Of a stretch of 64,000 bases of DNA, positions 8,515 through 16,679 are shown piece by piece. Positions within the stretch are counted from its first letter, which is position 1. Every line of letters starts with the position of its first letter. The translations under genes and the position numbers were made by a program. This stretch comes from Thermodesulfobacteriota bacterium (GTDB lineage: Bacteria > Desulfobacterota > Desulfobacteria > Desulfobacterales > JAUWMJ01): positions 113,318-177,317 of the forward strand of contig JAXHVO010000062.1 of the NCBI GenBank assembly GCA_034189135.1, read 5' to 3'. The notes under the pieces are model-generated. The model ran no database searches and had not been told where the DNA came from. It worked only from the letters and a program-made list of their open reading frames with translations.

Positions 8515-8584
8515 AAGGCAAAGGCCTCTTATTAGAATTCGGGCATTATTTTGAGAAACGAATAATAAAGGGGGCCTTGCCCTT
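8515..8584 (+). promoter_or_regulatory. intercistronic hairpin between binding protein and permeases
   Basis: AAGGCAAAGGCC (8515-8526) can pair with GGCCTTGCCCTT (8573-8584), and inner TTATTA pairs with TAATAA. Such hairpins after binding-protein genes commonly stabilise that part of the mRNA or partly terminate it, so that more binding protein than permease is made. That role is inferred from position. Confidence 0.5.
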
Positions 8585-8641
8585 AGCTTTTAAAAATGAT
8601 TGCCAACAATTATCAATAGATTCTCCAGTGCCGGATCGGTT

Positions 8642-9370
8642 ATGGGCTTTTTTAATTATACGTTTGATTGGAGTGTTCTCTGGCGGCATCCTTATGGCGG
8701 TTTGTTAATCAACGGTATTTTAACCACCCTCTATTTATCAATACTGGCCTGGATGATCGCTGTTTGTTTTGGTATAACAATCGGTGTTTTCAGGGTTTTG
8801 CCTTTTGGGTTGGCCCGTTTTGCAGGAAGCGCGTATGTGCAGATCTTCCGCAACACGCCTTTTCTTGTGCAACTTTTTTTCTGGTATTTTGCAGCGCCTT
8901 TATTGCTGCCCAAACCGGCGCAGGTGTGGTTGTACGATAATGTACCCAATTATTCTTATTTGGCCGGAGTTACCGCTCTGGGAACATATACAGCCTCGCG
9001 GGTGGCAGAGCAGTTTCGTTCAGGTCTTTTATCCATATCTCATGATCAATACCGCGCTGCATATTCAACCGGCCTAACAACCTTGCAAACCTATCGATAC
9101 GTAATTCTTCCATACGCATTCCGAATAATCATACCGGCTTTTACAACTGAATTTCTGACCTGTTTTAAAAATTCGGCGCTGACCATGACCATAGGCGTAA
9201 TGGAGATTACACATACTGCGTATTATATTGATTCATTTACCTGGCACGGACTGGAGACGACCACGGCAGCCAGCATGGTTTATTTATGCATCGCGCTATG
9301 CGTTGTGCTCTTTATGTCGTTTATAGAAAAAAGAATTCATATTCCAGGTATGATTGCCAGGGAACAATGA
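8642..9370 (+). CDS. amino-acid ABC transporter permease 1
   Basis: A HisM/GltJ-type inner-membrane permease with several hydrophobic helices. It has the family blocks QIFRNTPFLVQLFFWYFA (conserved RNTPxLVQ) and EQFRSGLLSISHDQYRAAYSTGLTTLQTYRYVILPYAFR (EAA loop contacting the ATPase). The in-frame ATG at 8642 (MGFFNYTFDWSVLW) is chosen because the family starts with this short segment. An in-frame TTG at 8600 would add 14 residues, and neither site has a clear ribosome-binding sequence. It forms the channel with the next gene. Confidence 0.88.
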   Translation: MGFFNYTFDWSVLWRHPYGGLLINGILTTLYLSILAWMIAVCFGITIGVFRVLPFGLARFAGSAYVQIFRNTPFLVQLFFWYFAAPLLLPKPAQVWLYDNVPNYSYLAGVTALGTYTASRVAEQFRSGLLSISHDQYRAAYSTGLTTLQTYRYVILPYAFRIIIPAFTTEFLTCFKNSALTMTIGVMEITHTAYYIDSFTWHGLETTTAASMVYLCIALCVVLFMSFIEKRIHIPGMIAREQ

Positions 9371-9373
9371 GCT

Positions 9374-10030
9374 ATGGACCTGAGCGTCATTTCAATAAAC
9401 TTTAAATTCATGATAGGAGGTCTTGCTCTAACTTTTGAGTTAGCCCTGATGACGATGGGAGGCGGTTTGCTGATCGGTATTATTCTGGCGATGGCCAGAC
9501 TTTCACCCAGACCTTGGTTATATTATCCAGCCACCGTTTACATCCATTTTTTTCGCGGGCTGCCTCTGATCCTGGTAATTTTCTGGATATACTTTCTGTC
9601 ACCCGTTATTACAGGAAAATCTCTGGAAGCGTTTCCTGCTGCTGTAATTTCTTTTATTGTATTTGAATCTGCTTATTTTGCTGAAATTATTCGTGCCGGG
9701 GTGCAGTCCATTTCCCGTGGACAGACAATGGCGGCTTACGCCGGCGGTTTAACTGCCTATCAAACTGCGCGTTATGTGATCCTGCCGCAGGCACTACGTA
9801 ATATGGTTCCGTCACTGGTCACTCAGGCCGTAATTATCTTTCAGGATACATCCCTGGCCTATGTTATCGGACTGAGAGAATTCCTGCGCCGGGTCAATTT
9901 GGTTGACGCACGCGAGGCGCGGTCCGTTGAACTCTATCTCTTCGCCGGCCTGGTCTATTTTGCAATCTGTTCCGCGGGTTCTCTGGCAAGCCATCGGATC
10001 GAAAAGCAGCGTGAAAGGAGTTATCATTGA
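9374..10030 (+). CDS. amino-acid ABC transporter permease 2
   Basis: The second HisQ/GltK-type permease, 218 residues. It shows [18 protein letters not shown] (FRGxPLL block) and the EAA loop [41 protein letters not shown]. It begins 3 bases after the first permease and overlaps the ATPase gene by 4 bases, so the pair is translationally coupled. With its partner it makes the heterodimeric transmembrane path. Length is normal for the family. Confidence 0.9.
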   Translation: MDLSVISINFKFMIGGLALTFELALMTMGGGLLIGIILAMARLSPRPWLYYPATVYIHFFRGLPLILVIFWIYFLSPVITGKSLEAFPAAVISFIVFESAYFAEIIRAGVQSISRGQTMAAYAGGLTAYQTARYVILPQALRNMVPSLVTQAVIIFQDTSLAYVIGLREFLRRVNLVDAREARSVELYLFAGLVYFAICSAGSLASHRIEKQRERSYH

Positions 10031-10755
10031 TTAAAATCAAAGGACTTAGCTTATGGTATAATAAAGGGTTTAAAGCACTTGATAATGTCACAGAAACAAT
10101 AGAAACAGGCAGAACAGTTGTTATATGCGGCCCCAGTGGTTCAGGTAAGAGTTCTTTGCTCAGGTGTATAAATGGCCTTGAGCATTTCCAGGAAGGTGAG
10201 ATCTTTGTCGATGGGATATCCGTGCAGGATCCTGAAACAGATATTCATAAATTTCGCTCTGATATCGGTATGGTATTCCAACATTTTGAGCTCTATCCTC
10301 ACATGACGGCAATGCAGAATATAACCCTGGCACCTATCCGGGTTCGTAAAAAATCAAAAAGAGAGGCTGAGAAAAACGCCATGGAGCTACTCAAAAGGGT
10401 AGAGATCCCGGAACAAGCTCGTAAATACCCGGCGGAACTTTCCGGTGGACAGAAGCAGCGGGTGGCCATCGCCAGAGCTCTGGCCATGGAACCTAAAATT
10501 ATGCTTTTTGATGAGCCCACCTCGGCCCTGGATCCCGAAATGATAAAAGAGGTTCTCGAAGTCATGATTAACCTGGCCAGGGGAGGGATGACAATGATTG
10601 TTGTAACTCATGAAATGGGATTTGCCGGGAAAGTGGCAGATGAGATCATTTTTATGAGTAATGGATGTATTATTGAAAAAGGAACTAACCGAAGCTTTTT
10701 TGATAATCCTAAAAATGAAAGAACCCGTCAGTTCTTAAGTCGTATCCTGATATAA
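10027..10755 (+). CDS. amino-acid ABC transporter ATPase (GlnQ type)
   Basis: A 242-residue polar-amino-acid ABC ATPase. Walker A is GPSGSGKSS, the Q loop lies in [14 protein letters not shown], the signature is LSGGQKQR, Walker B is [12 protein letters not shown], and the H switch is VVTHEMGFA. It starts with TTG at 10027, supported by AAAGGAG seven bases upstream, and overlaps the permease stop by 4 bases. It powers uptake by the system at 7611-10030. Confidence 0.93.
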   Translation: MIKIKGLSLWYNKGFKALDNVTETIETGRTVVICGPSGSGKSSLLRCINGLEHFQEGEIFVDGISVQDPETDIHKFRSDIGMVFQHFELYPHMTAMQNITLAPIRVRKKSKREAEKNAMELLKRVEIPEQARKYPAELSGGQKQRVAIARALAMEPKIMLFDEPTSALDPEMIKEVLEVMINLARGGMTMIVVTHEMGFAGKVADEIIFMSNGCIIEKGTNRSFFDNPKNERTRQFLSRILI

Positions 10756-10787
10756 AATGATGAGAGGCAAAATAGGGGGTGTATTAA

Positions 10788-11615
10788 ATGAAAAAAAGTG
10801 TCAAAATTTCCATATTATGTGAGGATCAGGCCAAAATGGGATACATGGACAAAATATTTCTGGCCCAGCATGGGTTTTCTGCTTTTATACAGGCCGGAGA
10901 AAACATCCTGTTTGATACGGGCGCCACGGATGTTTTTATTTCTAATGCAGCTTTGCTCGGAATTGATTTGAATGCCACAGACTTGATTGTATTAAGCCAT
11001 GGGCATTGGGATCATACCAATGGGCTGAAATCACTCCATATGGAAGGAATGAAAAAGAAACTGCTCGCTCACCCCGACATATTTACCGACAGACATAAGG
11101 CAACAGGTGAATACAACGGCATGCCTTACAATCAGAAAAAAACAGCAGAAAAATTTAATCTGGTTTTATCAAGAAAACCGCTTGAAGTTTCAGAAAATAT
11201 TTTTTTTTTAGGGGAAATCCCCAGAGTCAATGGATTTGAAGCTCGAAAAACCACATTTTTCTACATGGATAAAGGGGAAAAGGTTAAGGATTTTATTATG
11301 GATGATACGGCTCTTGCCATAAGAACTGAAAAGGGATTGGTGATTGTTACCGGATGTTCACATGCAGGTATTTGCAATATTGTTGAGTATGCTAAAAAAG
11401 TGACCGATCAAGAAAAAATATATACAGTGATGGGTGGTTTTCATTTATTAGGCGATCAGGTTCAACTACAAAAAACGATTGACTATTTTCAGAAAAACAA
11501 GGTGAACCATTTATATCCCATGCATTGCACTGATTTGAAATCTTTATCTAAATTCCATGAAACATTTGGAATAAAAAAATTGTGTGCAGGGGATATAATT
11601 GAAATCAATCCCTAA
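10788..11615 (+). CDS. metallo-beta-lactamase-fold hydrolase
   Basis: A 275-residue cytoplasmic metallo-beta-lactamase-fold protein. The metal site is LSHGHWDHTNGL (HxHxDH), with further ligands in VTGCSHAGICNIV and in the closing MHCTD segment. It resembles the branch that includes archaeal dihydropterin-related enzymes and many hydrolases of unknown substrate. It starts after GGGGGTG and lies 32 bases behind the ABC transporter genes, so probably in the same operon. Nothing in the sequence indicates its substrate. A role in processing an imported sulfur or selenium compound is only a contextual guess. Confidence 0.82.
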   Translation: MKKSVKISILCEDQAKMGYMDKIFLAQHGFSAFIQAGENILFDTGATDVFISNAALLGIDLNATDLIVLSHGHWDHTNGLKSLHMEGMKKKLLAHPDIFTDRHKATGEYNGMPYNQKKTAEKFNLVLSRKPLEVSENIFFLGEIPRVNGFEARKTTFFYMDKGEKVKDFIMDDTALAIRTEKGLVIVTGCSHAGICNIVEYAKKVTDQEKIYTVMGGFHLLGDQVQLQKTIDYFQKNKVNHLYPMHCTDLKSLSKFHETFGIKKLCAGDIIEINP

Positions 11616-11755
11616 ATCTTTTTGACGACGTAATTTTGGCGTTCTCCTATGGCTGCAAATCGATTTGTCCGATTTAAACGGGGAAGGATGCTCAAATTTT
11701 TAGTATCCACTTTAGAAAAACAGGTAAAGCAGAAATTTTAAGGAATCATAAAATC

Positions 11756-12913
11756 ATGTCACAAATTACACAACCGATTTATTTGGATTATAATGGAACA
11801 ACACCCATGGATACTCACGTAATAGAGGCCGTTCGGCCGTTTTTGGAAACAGAGTTTGGTAACCCTTCAAGCAGTCACTGGTACGGTATTATTCCAAAAA
11901 AGGCGGTTAAAACCGCACGCAGACAAGTCGCAGAACTTCTAGATTGCAGCCCCGGTGAGATTATTTTTACAAGTGGCGGCACAGAATCTAATAACCATGT
12001 GATTATGGGAATTGCCTATGCTTTTCGTGCAAAGGGAAACCACATCATTACAAGCTCAATTGAGCACCCGGCAGTTCTTGAAGTATGCCGGTTTCTGGAA
12101 GGTTTTGGATTTAAAACATCCTATCTGCCGGTTGATGAACAGGGCCTTGTGAGCGAGTCGGATGTTGAAAAATTCATCAGACCCGAGACAGTTCTGATTT
12201 CCATTATGCATGCCAATAACGAGGTGGGAACCATTCAACCAATTGAAAAAATTTCCAGGATAGCGAAAGAACATGGTATTGTCATGCACACCGATGCAGC
12301 TCAATCCATCGGTAAAATACCAACGAACGTGAGCAAGCTTGGCGTTGATCTTCTGTCTATCGCAGGACATAAAGTATATGCTCCCAAAGGTATTGGTGCC
12401 CTTTATATCCGTCAATCCATAACGCCGGAAAAATTTTGCCACGGCGCAGACCAGGAGATGGGTTTTCGTGCAGGCACTGAAAACGTATTTGGAATTGTCG
12501 GCCTGGGAAAGGCATGTGAAATTGCCGCCCGTAATTTGAAAAAGAGCATGGAACATATGAAAATGTTGCGAGATCGGCTGCATGATGGATTATTTTGTGA
12601 GCTTGGACAGATAAAACCAAACGGGCATCCGGATAAACGGCTGCCCAACACCCTGAGTCTTTCGTTTAAAGGTCTTGAGGCCAACAGGATTCTCGAAGAG
12701 ATCGGGCTTAAGGTCGCGGCTTCCGCTGGTGCGGCCTGCCATTCAGATACAGTGGAAATTTCCCATGTTCTCCAGGCTATGAATATTCCGTTGGACTGGG
12801 CCAAAGGAACCCTAAGGTTCAGTGTAGGACGGATGACCACTGTTGAGCAGATTGATAAAGCCATTCGGATTATTGTTAATGCCGTGAAAAAATTACAAAA
12901 TTCTTCTTTATGA
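11756..12913 (+). CDS. cysteine desulfurase/selenocysteine lyase, class V aminotransferase
   Basis: A 385-residue PLP enzyme of the NifS/IscS family that takes sulfur (or selenium) off cysteine (or selenocysteine) as a protein-bound persulfide. It opens with IYLDYNGTTPMD. The PLP lysine is K206 in SIAGHKVYAPKG, the sugar-phosphate groups are contacted by TSGGTESNN, and the mobile catalytic cysteine is C328 in SAGAACHSD. FRAGTENV is also conserved. No iscU or nifU follows, as would be expected for Fe-S assembly. Instead it sits inside the selenium locus, so supplying selenium to SelD is a likely job. Ordinary sulfur donation remains possible. Confidence 0.9.
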   Translation: MSQITQPIYLDYNGTTPMDTHVIEAVRPFLETEFGNPSSSHWYGIIPKKAVKTARRQVAELLDCSPGEIIFTSGGTESNNHVIMGIAYAFRAKGNHIITSSIEHPAVLEVCRFLEGFGFKTSYLPVDEQGLVSESDVEKFIRPETVLISIMHANNEVGTIQPIEKISRIAKEHGIVMHTDAAQSIGKIPTNVSKLGVDLLSIAGHKVYAPKGIGALYIRQSITPEKFCHGADQEMGFRAGTENVFGIVGLGKACEIAARNLKKSMEHMKMLRDRLHDGLFCELGQIKPNGHPDKRLPNTLSLSFKGLEANRILEEIGLKVAASAGAACHSDTVEISHVLQAMNIPLDWAKGTLRFSVGRMTTVEQIDKAIRIIVNAVKKLQNSSL

Positions 12914-12963
12914 TCATTATTATAGATGTTCTATCGGTTTTTACTATAAAAAACTACTTTATT

Positions 12964-13008
12964 TATCGGAATAACCAGTTTGACAAATCAATATATCCTT
13001 TGTATAAA
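12964..13008 (+). promoter_or_regulatory. sigma-70 type promoter with conserved upstream box (copy 2)
   Basis: TTGACA (12980-12985), a 17-base spacer and TATAAA (13003-13008) make a near-consensus promoter. TATC (12964-12967), seven bases and CCAGTTTGAC (12975-12984) repeat the arrangement seen at 2270 and 15332. It would transcribe leader element copy 2 and, probably, the HdrD-like gene. Confidence 0.68.
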
Positions 13009-13062
13009 ATTATCTTTTACTTTTTAAAAAATCAATATCAGCTAGGATACTATTCCATGTTC

Positions 13063-13140
13063 AAATTTTTCGGCTTTACCTGAGTGTATTATAAAAATTC
13101 TGCCCGGGTTCGGTAGGTACAGGGTTTGGTCGAAAAATCA
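13063..13140 (+). ncRNA. unrecognised structured leader RNA element, copy 2
   Basis: The second copy of the 78-base element at 2361-2438, differing at six positions with no gaps. In the predicted pseudoknot, TGTGC/GCACA of copy 1 becomes TGTAT/GTACA, so a G-C pair turns into A-U and the end pair becomes G-U. In the closing stem one G-C becomes G-U and a new C-G pair appears. Flanking DNA and the neighbouring tRNA have diverged much more, which suggests selection on this RNA itself. Its role is unknown; it precedes the HdrD-like gene by about 225 bases. Confidence 0.6.
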
Positions 13141-13210
13141 CGTCTAATCTTTTCTAATTATTATCTTTTGATTTTACAAATCGATTACACTCTGTCACGA
13201 GTTGGTTCAC

Positions 13211-13285
13211 AGGGGTAATGGCGCTGAATGACCCGCGGTCTTAAGAATTGTTGTTTTCGGTCTTGAAAACGGGAGTATATGTAAC
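13211..13285 (+). pseudogene. decayed tRNA-Sec copy
   Basis: The sequence follows tRNA-Sec through the acceptor 5' strand (AGGGGTAATGG), part of the D arm and the CCCGCGGTCTT block up to the anticodon region. There the TCA anticodon position reads TAA. A hairpin GTTTTC/GAAAAC stands where the long variable arm was. The T arm and the 3' acceptor strand are gone, so it cannot be a normal tRNA. It lies 70 bases after leader copy 2, as the real tRNA-Sec lies 78 bases after copy 1. Confidence 0.7.
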
Positions 13286-13366
13286 ACTGCTCTTGAAGAA
13301 CCAGGCTTTGTAAAAAACAACCCACCTCAATTTGTCATAGTTTAATTTGCTTTAAAAGGAGATGTT

Positions 13367-14674
13367 ATGTCTGAAACTGTAGTTAAAATTGGAAAAAGAA
13401 AGAAAAACACCTTCGTGGATAAAGTAAAAAAATTCCTGCCTGAAGGCGGCAACCTTAATCTGTGCCTGACCTGCGGAGCCTGTTCTTCAGGATGTCCGGC
13501 AACAGGTCTGGCAAATATGGATCCAAGAAAATTTTTGCGTATGGTTGTTTTGGGAATGGATAAAGAAATCACAGGTAATCCCTGGGTCTGGATGTGCTCT
13601 TTGTGCCAGCGATGCATCCATGTTTGCCCCATGGAAGTTAATATTCCGGGGATGGTTTATGAGGCAAGGAAACTATGGCCAAGGGATGAAAGACCAAAAG
13701 GAATTCTCGGTTCCTGTGACATGGCCTTGAAAAACGACAGTTGCAGCGCCATGGGGGCACCTCCTGATGATTTTGTTTTTGTTGTGGAAGATGTGGCAGA
13801 AGAAGTGCGTGAAACACAGCCCGGATGGGAAAATATCCAGGCGCCAATAGACAAAAAAAACTCTCATTTTTTTCTGTCTCAGAATTCAAGGGAGCCTGTT
13901 ACCGAGCCTGACGAGATGATTCCTCTATGGAAAATTCTTAATATAGTCGGTGCTGACTGGACATACGGAAGCACAGGATGGGGAGGAGAAAACTACTGCA
14001 TGTTTTTAGCTGATGATGAGAACTGGAAAAATATTACTGAAAAGTCAATCAGAAAAGCAGAAGAACTCGGGTGCAAGGTTTATCTTAACACTGAATGCGG
14101 CCATTCAACCTATTCGGTATGGATGGGTGTTCAAAGACACGGCATTAAAACCGATCTTAAAATAGCTCCGATTGTGCCATATTACGCCAAATGGATAAGA
14201 CAAGGAAAACTTAAGCCAAGCTCCGACTGGAATAAGAATTTAAAGATAAAGTTTACGGTTCAGGATCCGTGCCAGCAGGTTCGCAAAAGTTTTGGAGACC
14301 CGTTGGCCGATGATTTGCGCTTTATAGTAAAGTCATGCGTCGGCGAAGAAAATTTTATGGACATGACTCCTAACTATTCAAATAATTACTGCTGCGGCGG
14401 AGGGGGAGGATATCTTCAGTCCGGCTATAACAAAGAAAGGTGGGAGTATGAAAAGCTTAAATTCGACCAGATTATTATCACAGGCGCTGATTATTGCGTT
14501 ACTCCGTGCCATAACTGTCATGCACAGATTCATGAGCTGGCAGAACATTACAAAGCAGACTATCACACAATTCATATGTGGACGCTGATTTGTCTTTCGC
14601 TGGGAATTCTTGGTGAAAACGAAAGGGAATATCTTGGCGAAGATCTGAAAGAGGTCAATCTTCCAAAGGAATGA
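13367..14674 (+). CDS. HdrD/DsrK/HmcF-type Fe-S oxidoreductase
   Basis: A 435-residue cytoplasmic Fe-S protein. C33, C36, C39 and C43 (CLTCGACSSGCP) bind one [4Fe-4S] cluster, and CSLCQRCIHVCP binds a second. The C-terminal half carries DPCQQVRKSFGDP, CCGGGGGYLQSG and CVTPCHNCHAQ, the cysteine-rich domain that in HdrB/HdrD and DsrK holds a noncubane cluster and handles disulfide-type chemistry. So it fuses HdrC-like and HdrB-like parts. No membrane or HdrA partner is adjacent. It may pass electrons to a thiol, selenium or sulfur substrate; the partner cannot be read from the sequence. The start has AAAGGAG. Confidence 0.85.
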   Translation: MSETVVKIGKRKKNTFVDKVKKFLPEGGNLNLCLTCGACSSGCPATGLANMDPRKFLRMVVLGMDKEITGNPWVWMCSLCQRCIHVCPMEVNIPGMVYEARKLWPRDERPKGILGSCDMALKNDSCSAMGAPPDDFVFVVEDVAEEVRETQPGWENIQAPIDKKNSHFFLSQNSREPVTEPDEMIPLWKILNIVGADWTYGSTGWGGENYCMFLADDENWKNITEKSIRKAEELGCKVYLNTECGHSTYSVWMGVQRHGIKTDLKIAPIVPYYAKWIRQGKLKPSSDWNKNLKIKFTVQDPCQQVRKSFGDPLADDLRFIVKSCVGEENFMDMTPNYSNNYCCGGGGGYLQSGYNKERWEYEKLKFDQIIITGADYCVTPCHNCHAQIHELAEHYKADYHTIHMWTLICLSLGILGENEREYLGEDLKEVNLPKE

Positions 14675-14775
14675 ATGATTCAGGTTGAAAGATATTAAGG
14701 CACATAGGCAGAAGGAAGACTTTCATTTTCTGCATTTATAATTCATAATTCTTTTTTTAATGGTTTCATAAAAAA

Positions 14776-15264
14776 ATGGCACTTTTTGTACACCACAAGA
14801 AAAAATTTAACAAAAAATTGAAAAGGCTTCGTAAGGGCGGAGGAAATGCGTCTTTGGCTGCTCATCGGGCAGAAGAAATTATAAAAAAACTGGCCGTTAG
14901 AAGGAGAATAGGGGTTGAAGACATTCGCAAACGCACAAAATATGGCGAGTTCAGGTATGATAATGTCCTGAAATATGATTTAGGCGGCGGTTATCGGCTT
15001 ATATGTGTGAAACAGGAAAAACACATTATCATTTCCTATATCGGGTCCCACGATGATTGTAACCGTTGGCTTGAAAATAACCGTGGCTTTCGGACCACTT
15101 TTGATGAAGAGAGTCAAAAAGTTGTTTTTGAAAAGGAATGTGAAAAAGAAATAAAATCATCCGAAGATGAATTAGATTTAGAGATGGAGTATGATGATAT
15201 TTTGATGAAAAAAATTGATGAAAAAATACTCCGAAGTGTATTTGGCGGGTTGTGCTCAAAATAA
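14776..15264 (+). CDS. RelE/ParE-like protein with acidic C-terminal tail, no antitoxin seen
   Basis: A 162-residue protein whose first about 105 residues look like a RelE-fold toxin. It has a basic start (HHKKKFNKKLKRLRKGG), then KYGEFRYDNVLKYDLGGGYRLICVKQEKHIIISYIGSHDD, which is the usual YRLxxxxxxxxxxxxYxGxHDxx ending. RelE-type proteins cut mRNA in the ribosome. Residues 106-162 are an extension rich in E, D and K that is not typical. No antitoxin-sized gene lies next to it; the HdrD-like gene ends 101 bases upstream. It may be a solitary or domesticated member. No strong ribosome-binding site precedes the ATG. Confidence 0.65.
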   Translation: MALFVHHKKKFNKKLKRLRKGGGNASLAAHRAEEIIKKLAVRRRIGVEDIRKRTKYGEFRYDNVLKYDLGGGYRLICVKQEKHIIISYIGSHDDCNRWLENNRGFRTTFDEESQKVVFEKECEKEIKSSEDELDLEMEYDDILMKKIDEKILRSVFGGLCSK

Positions 15265-15331
15265 TTTTTAAGCTATCAACTGCCCGTGCTAAAAAAAAGG
15301 TATCGGTATTTCCTATGAAATATGGATTAAG

Positions 15332-15376
15332 TATCAAATCTTCCAGTTTGACTAATCGGGATATCCAATTCAAAAT
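15332..15376 (+). promoter_or_regulatory. promoter with conserved upstream box (copy 3), before yedE
   Basis: TATC (15332-15335), seven bases, CCAGTTTGAC (15343-15352), then TTGACT (15348-15353), 17 bases and CAAAAT (15371-15376). Spacing is identical to the promoters at 2270 and 12964, but no leader RNA element follows. It is therefore not part of the same duplicated block, and it suggests a shared control site. The rest of 15265-15565 shows no gene; an AGGAGG site stands just before yedE. Confidence 0.55.
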
Positions 15377-15565
15377 AACAGATTTGTTTTTGGTGGATGA
15401 TGATGCGGCGGGACAAAATGAAGGTTATTAAAAATCACAGGGTTTTGAGGTTTCGATGTATGAGAAGGAAAGGGAATTTAATGAGTTTATAGCAGAGCAA
15501 ACCCGACAATGTTGGGGTTGTGTAAAATCTCGAAAGAGATATTTTAAATTGAAAGGAGGAAGTAA

Positions 15566-16654
15566 ATGGCACAATTGAAAAACTTTTTGTCGACACGATG
15601 GGGGATTATAGGGGTAGGAGCATTTATCGGGGTTATTGCCGCCCTTTTGCAGAAGCTGGGCAATCCAGGGAACATGGGTATTTGTGTTGCATGTTTTGAA
15701 AGAGATATTGCAGGTGCAATCGGAATTCATCGTGCGGCTGTGGTCCAGTATATGCGTCCCGAAATCATTGGCTTTGTTTTGGGTTCACTTGTTGCTGCCT
15801 ATATATTTAAGGAGTTTCGACCCCGTACAGGCTCTGCTCCTATTGTTCGATTTGTGTTAGGCGTTTTTGCCATGATCGGGGCATTGGTTTTTCTTGGATG
15901 TCCGTGGAGAGCGTTATTGCGTTTTGCAGCCGGTGATGGGAATGCAATCTTTGGATTGCTCGGACTTATAGGCGGCATCTGGATTGGCACCCTTTTTCTA
16001 AAAGGCGGATATAACCTGGGTAGAACTGAGAAGACATATACTTCGGTGGGATGGTTGCTGCCTTTGACAATGCTCGGTTTTTTTATACTGATGCTCATCT
16101 TCCCGCAAGTTAAGGGAGAAGCCAAAAGCGGAATTCTGTTTTACAGCCTCAAAGGACCCGGCGCTATGCATGCACCTATAATCGTTTCATTGATAGTCGG
16201 CCTTGGCATAGGATTTTTAGCTCAACGAAGCCGTTTTTGCACAATGGGCGCTTTTCGGGATCTGATATTGTTTCGCCAGGCCCATCTTTTTATGGGGCTT
16301 TTTGCTCTTGTTGTCTTTGCTTTCATAACGAATCTGATTGTGGGGCAGTTTCATCCGGGTTTTGTCAAGCAGCCGGTGGCCCACACCATGCAAATCTGGA
16401 ACTTCGGAGGAATGGTTCTTGCCGGTCTTGCATTTGCCTTGGCAGGTGGATGTCCGGGGCGCCAGCTTTTTCTGGCAGGGGAGGGTGATGGTGATGCAGC
16501 GGTTTTTGTGTTGGGGATGATAGTTGGTGCCGGATTTGCACACAATTTCGGTCTGGCGAGTTCTCCCAAAGGCGTTGGCCCTCACGGCATTGCCGCTGTG
16601 ATTATCGGGCTTTTGGTCTGTCTGTTTATCGGGTTTACAATGAGAAAAAAATAA
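15566..16654 (+). CDS. yedE: YedE-family selenium metabolism membrane protein
   Basis: A 362-residue polytopic inner-membrane protein of the YeeE/YedE family, with about ten hydrophobic segments. Family motifs include GNPGNMGICVACFERDIAGAIG, FLGCPWRALLRFAAGD, GFLAQRSRFCTMGAFRD and AGGCPGRQLFLAGEGDGDA, each with a conserved cysteine in a membrane loop. Members next to TusA, YedF and SelD are thought to move selenium or sulfur compounds across the membrane. Here it stands directly before that operon with its own promoter and a strong AAAGGAGG site. Transport role is inference from family and context. Confidence 0.9.
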   Translation: MAQLKNFLSTRWGIIGVGAFIGVIAALLQKLGNPGNMGICVACFERDIAGAIGIHRAAVVQYMRPEIIGFVLGSLVAAYIFKEFRPRTGSAPIVRFVLGVFAMIGALVFLGCPWRALLRFAAGDGNAIFGLLGLIGGIWIGTLFLKGGYNLGRTEKTYTSVGWLLPLTMLGFFILMLIFPQVKGEAKSGILFYSLKGPGAMHAPIIVSLIVGLGIGFLAQRSRFCTMGAFRDLILFRQAHLFMGLFALVVFAFITNLIVGQFHPGFVKQPVAHTMQIWNFGGMVLAGLAFALAGGCPGRQLFLAGEGDGDAAVFVLGMIVGAGFAHNFGLASSPKGVGPHGIAAVIIGLLVCLFIGFTMRKK

Positions 16655-16679
16655 AGCAACCGTTCAAATATTTTCGGTT

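Noticed and set aside
15377..15565. Third leader RNA copy before yedE
   Set aside because: Only CACAGGGTTT is shared; the closing stem and pseudoknot sequences are absent.
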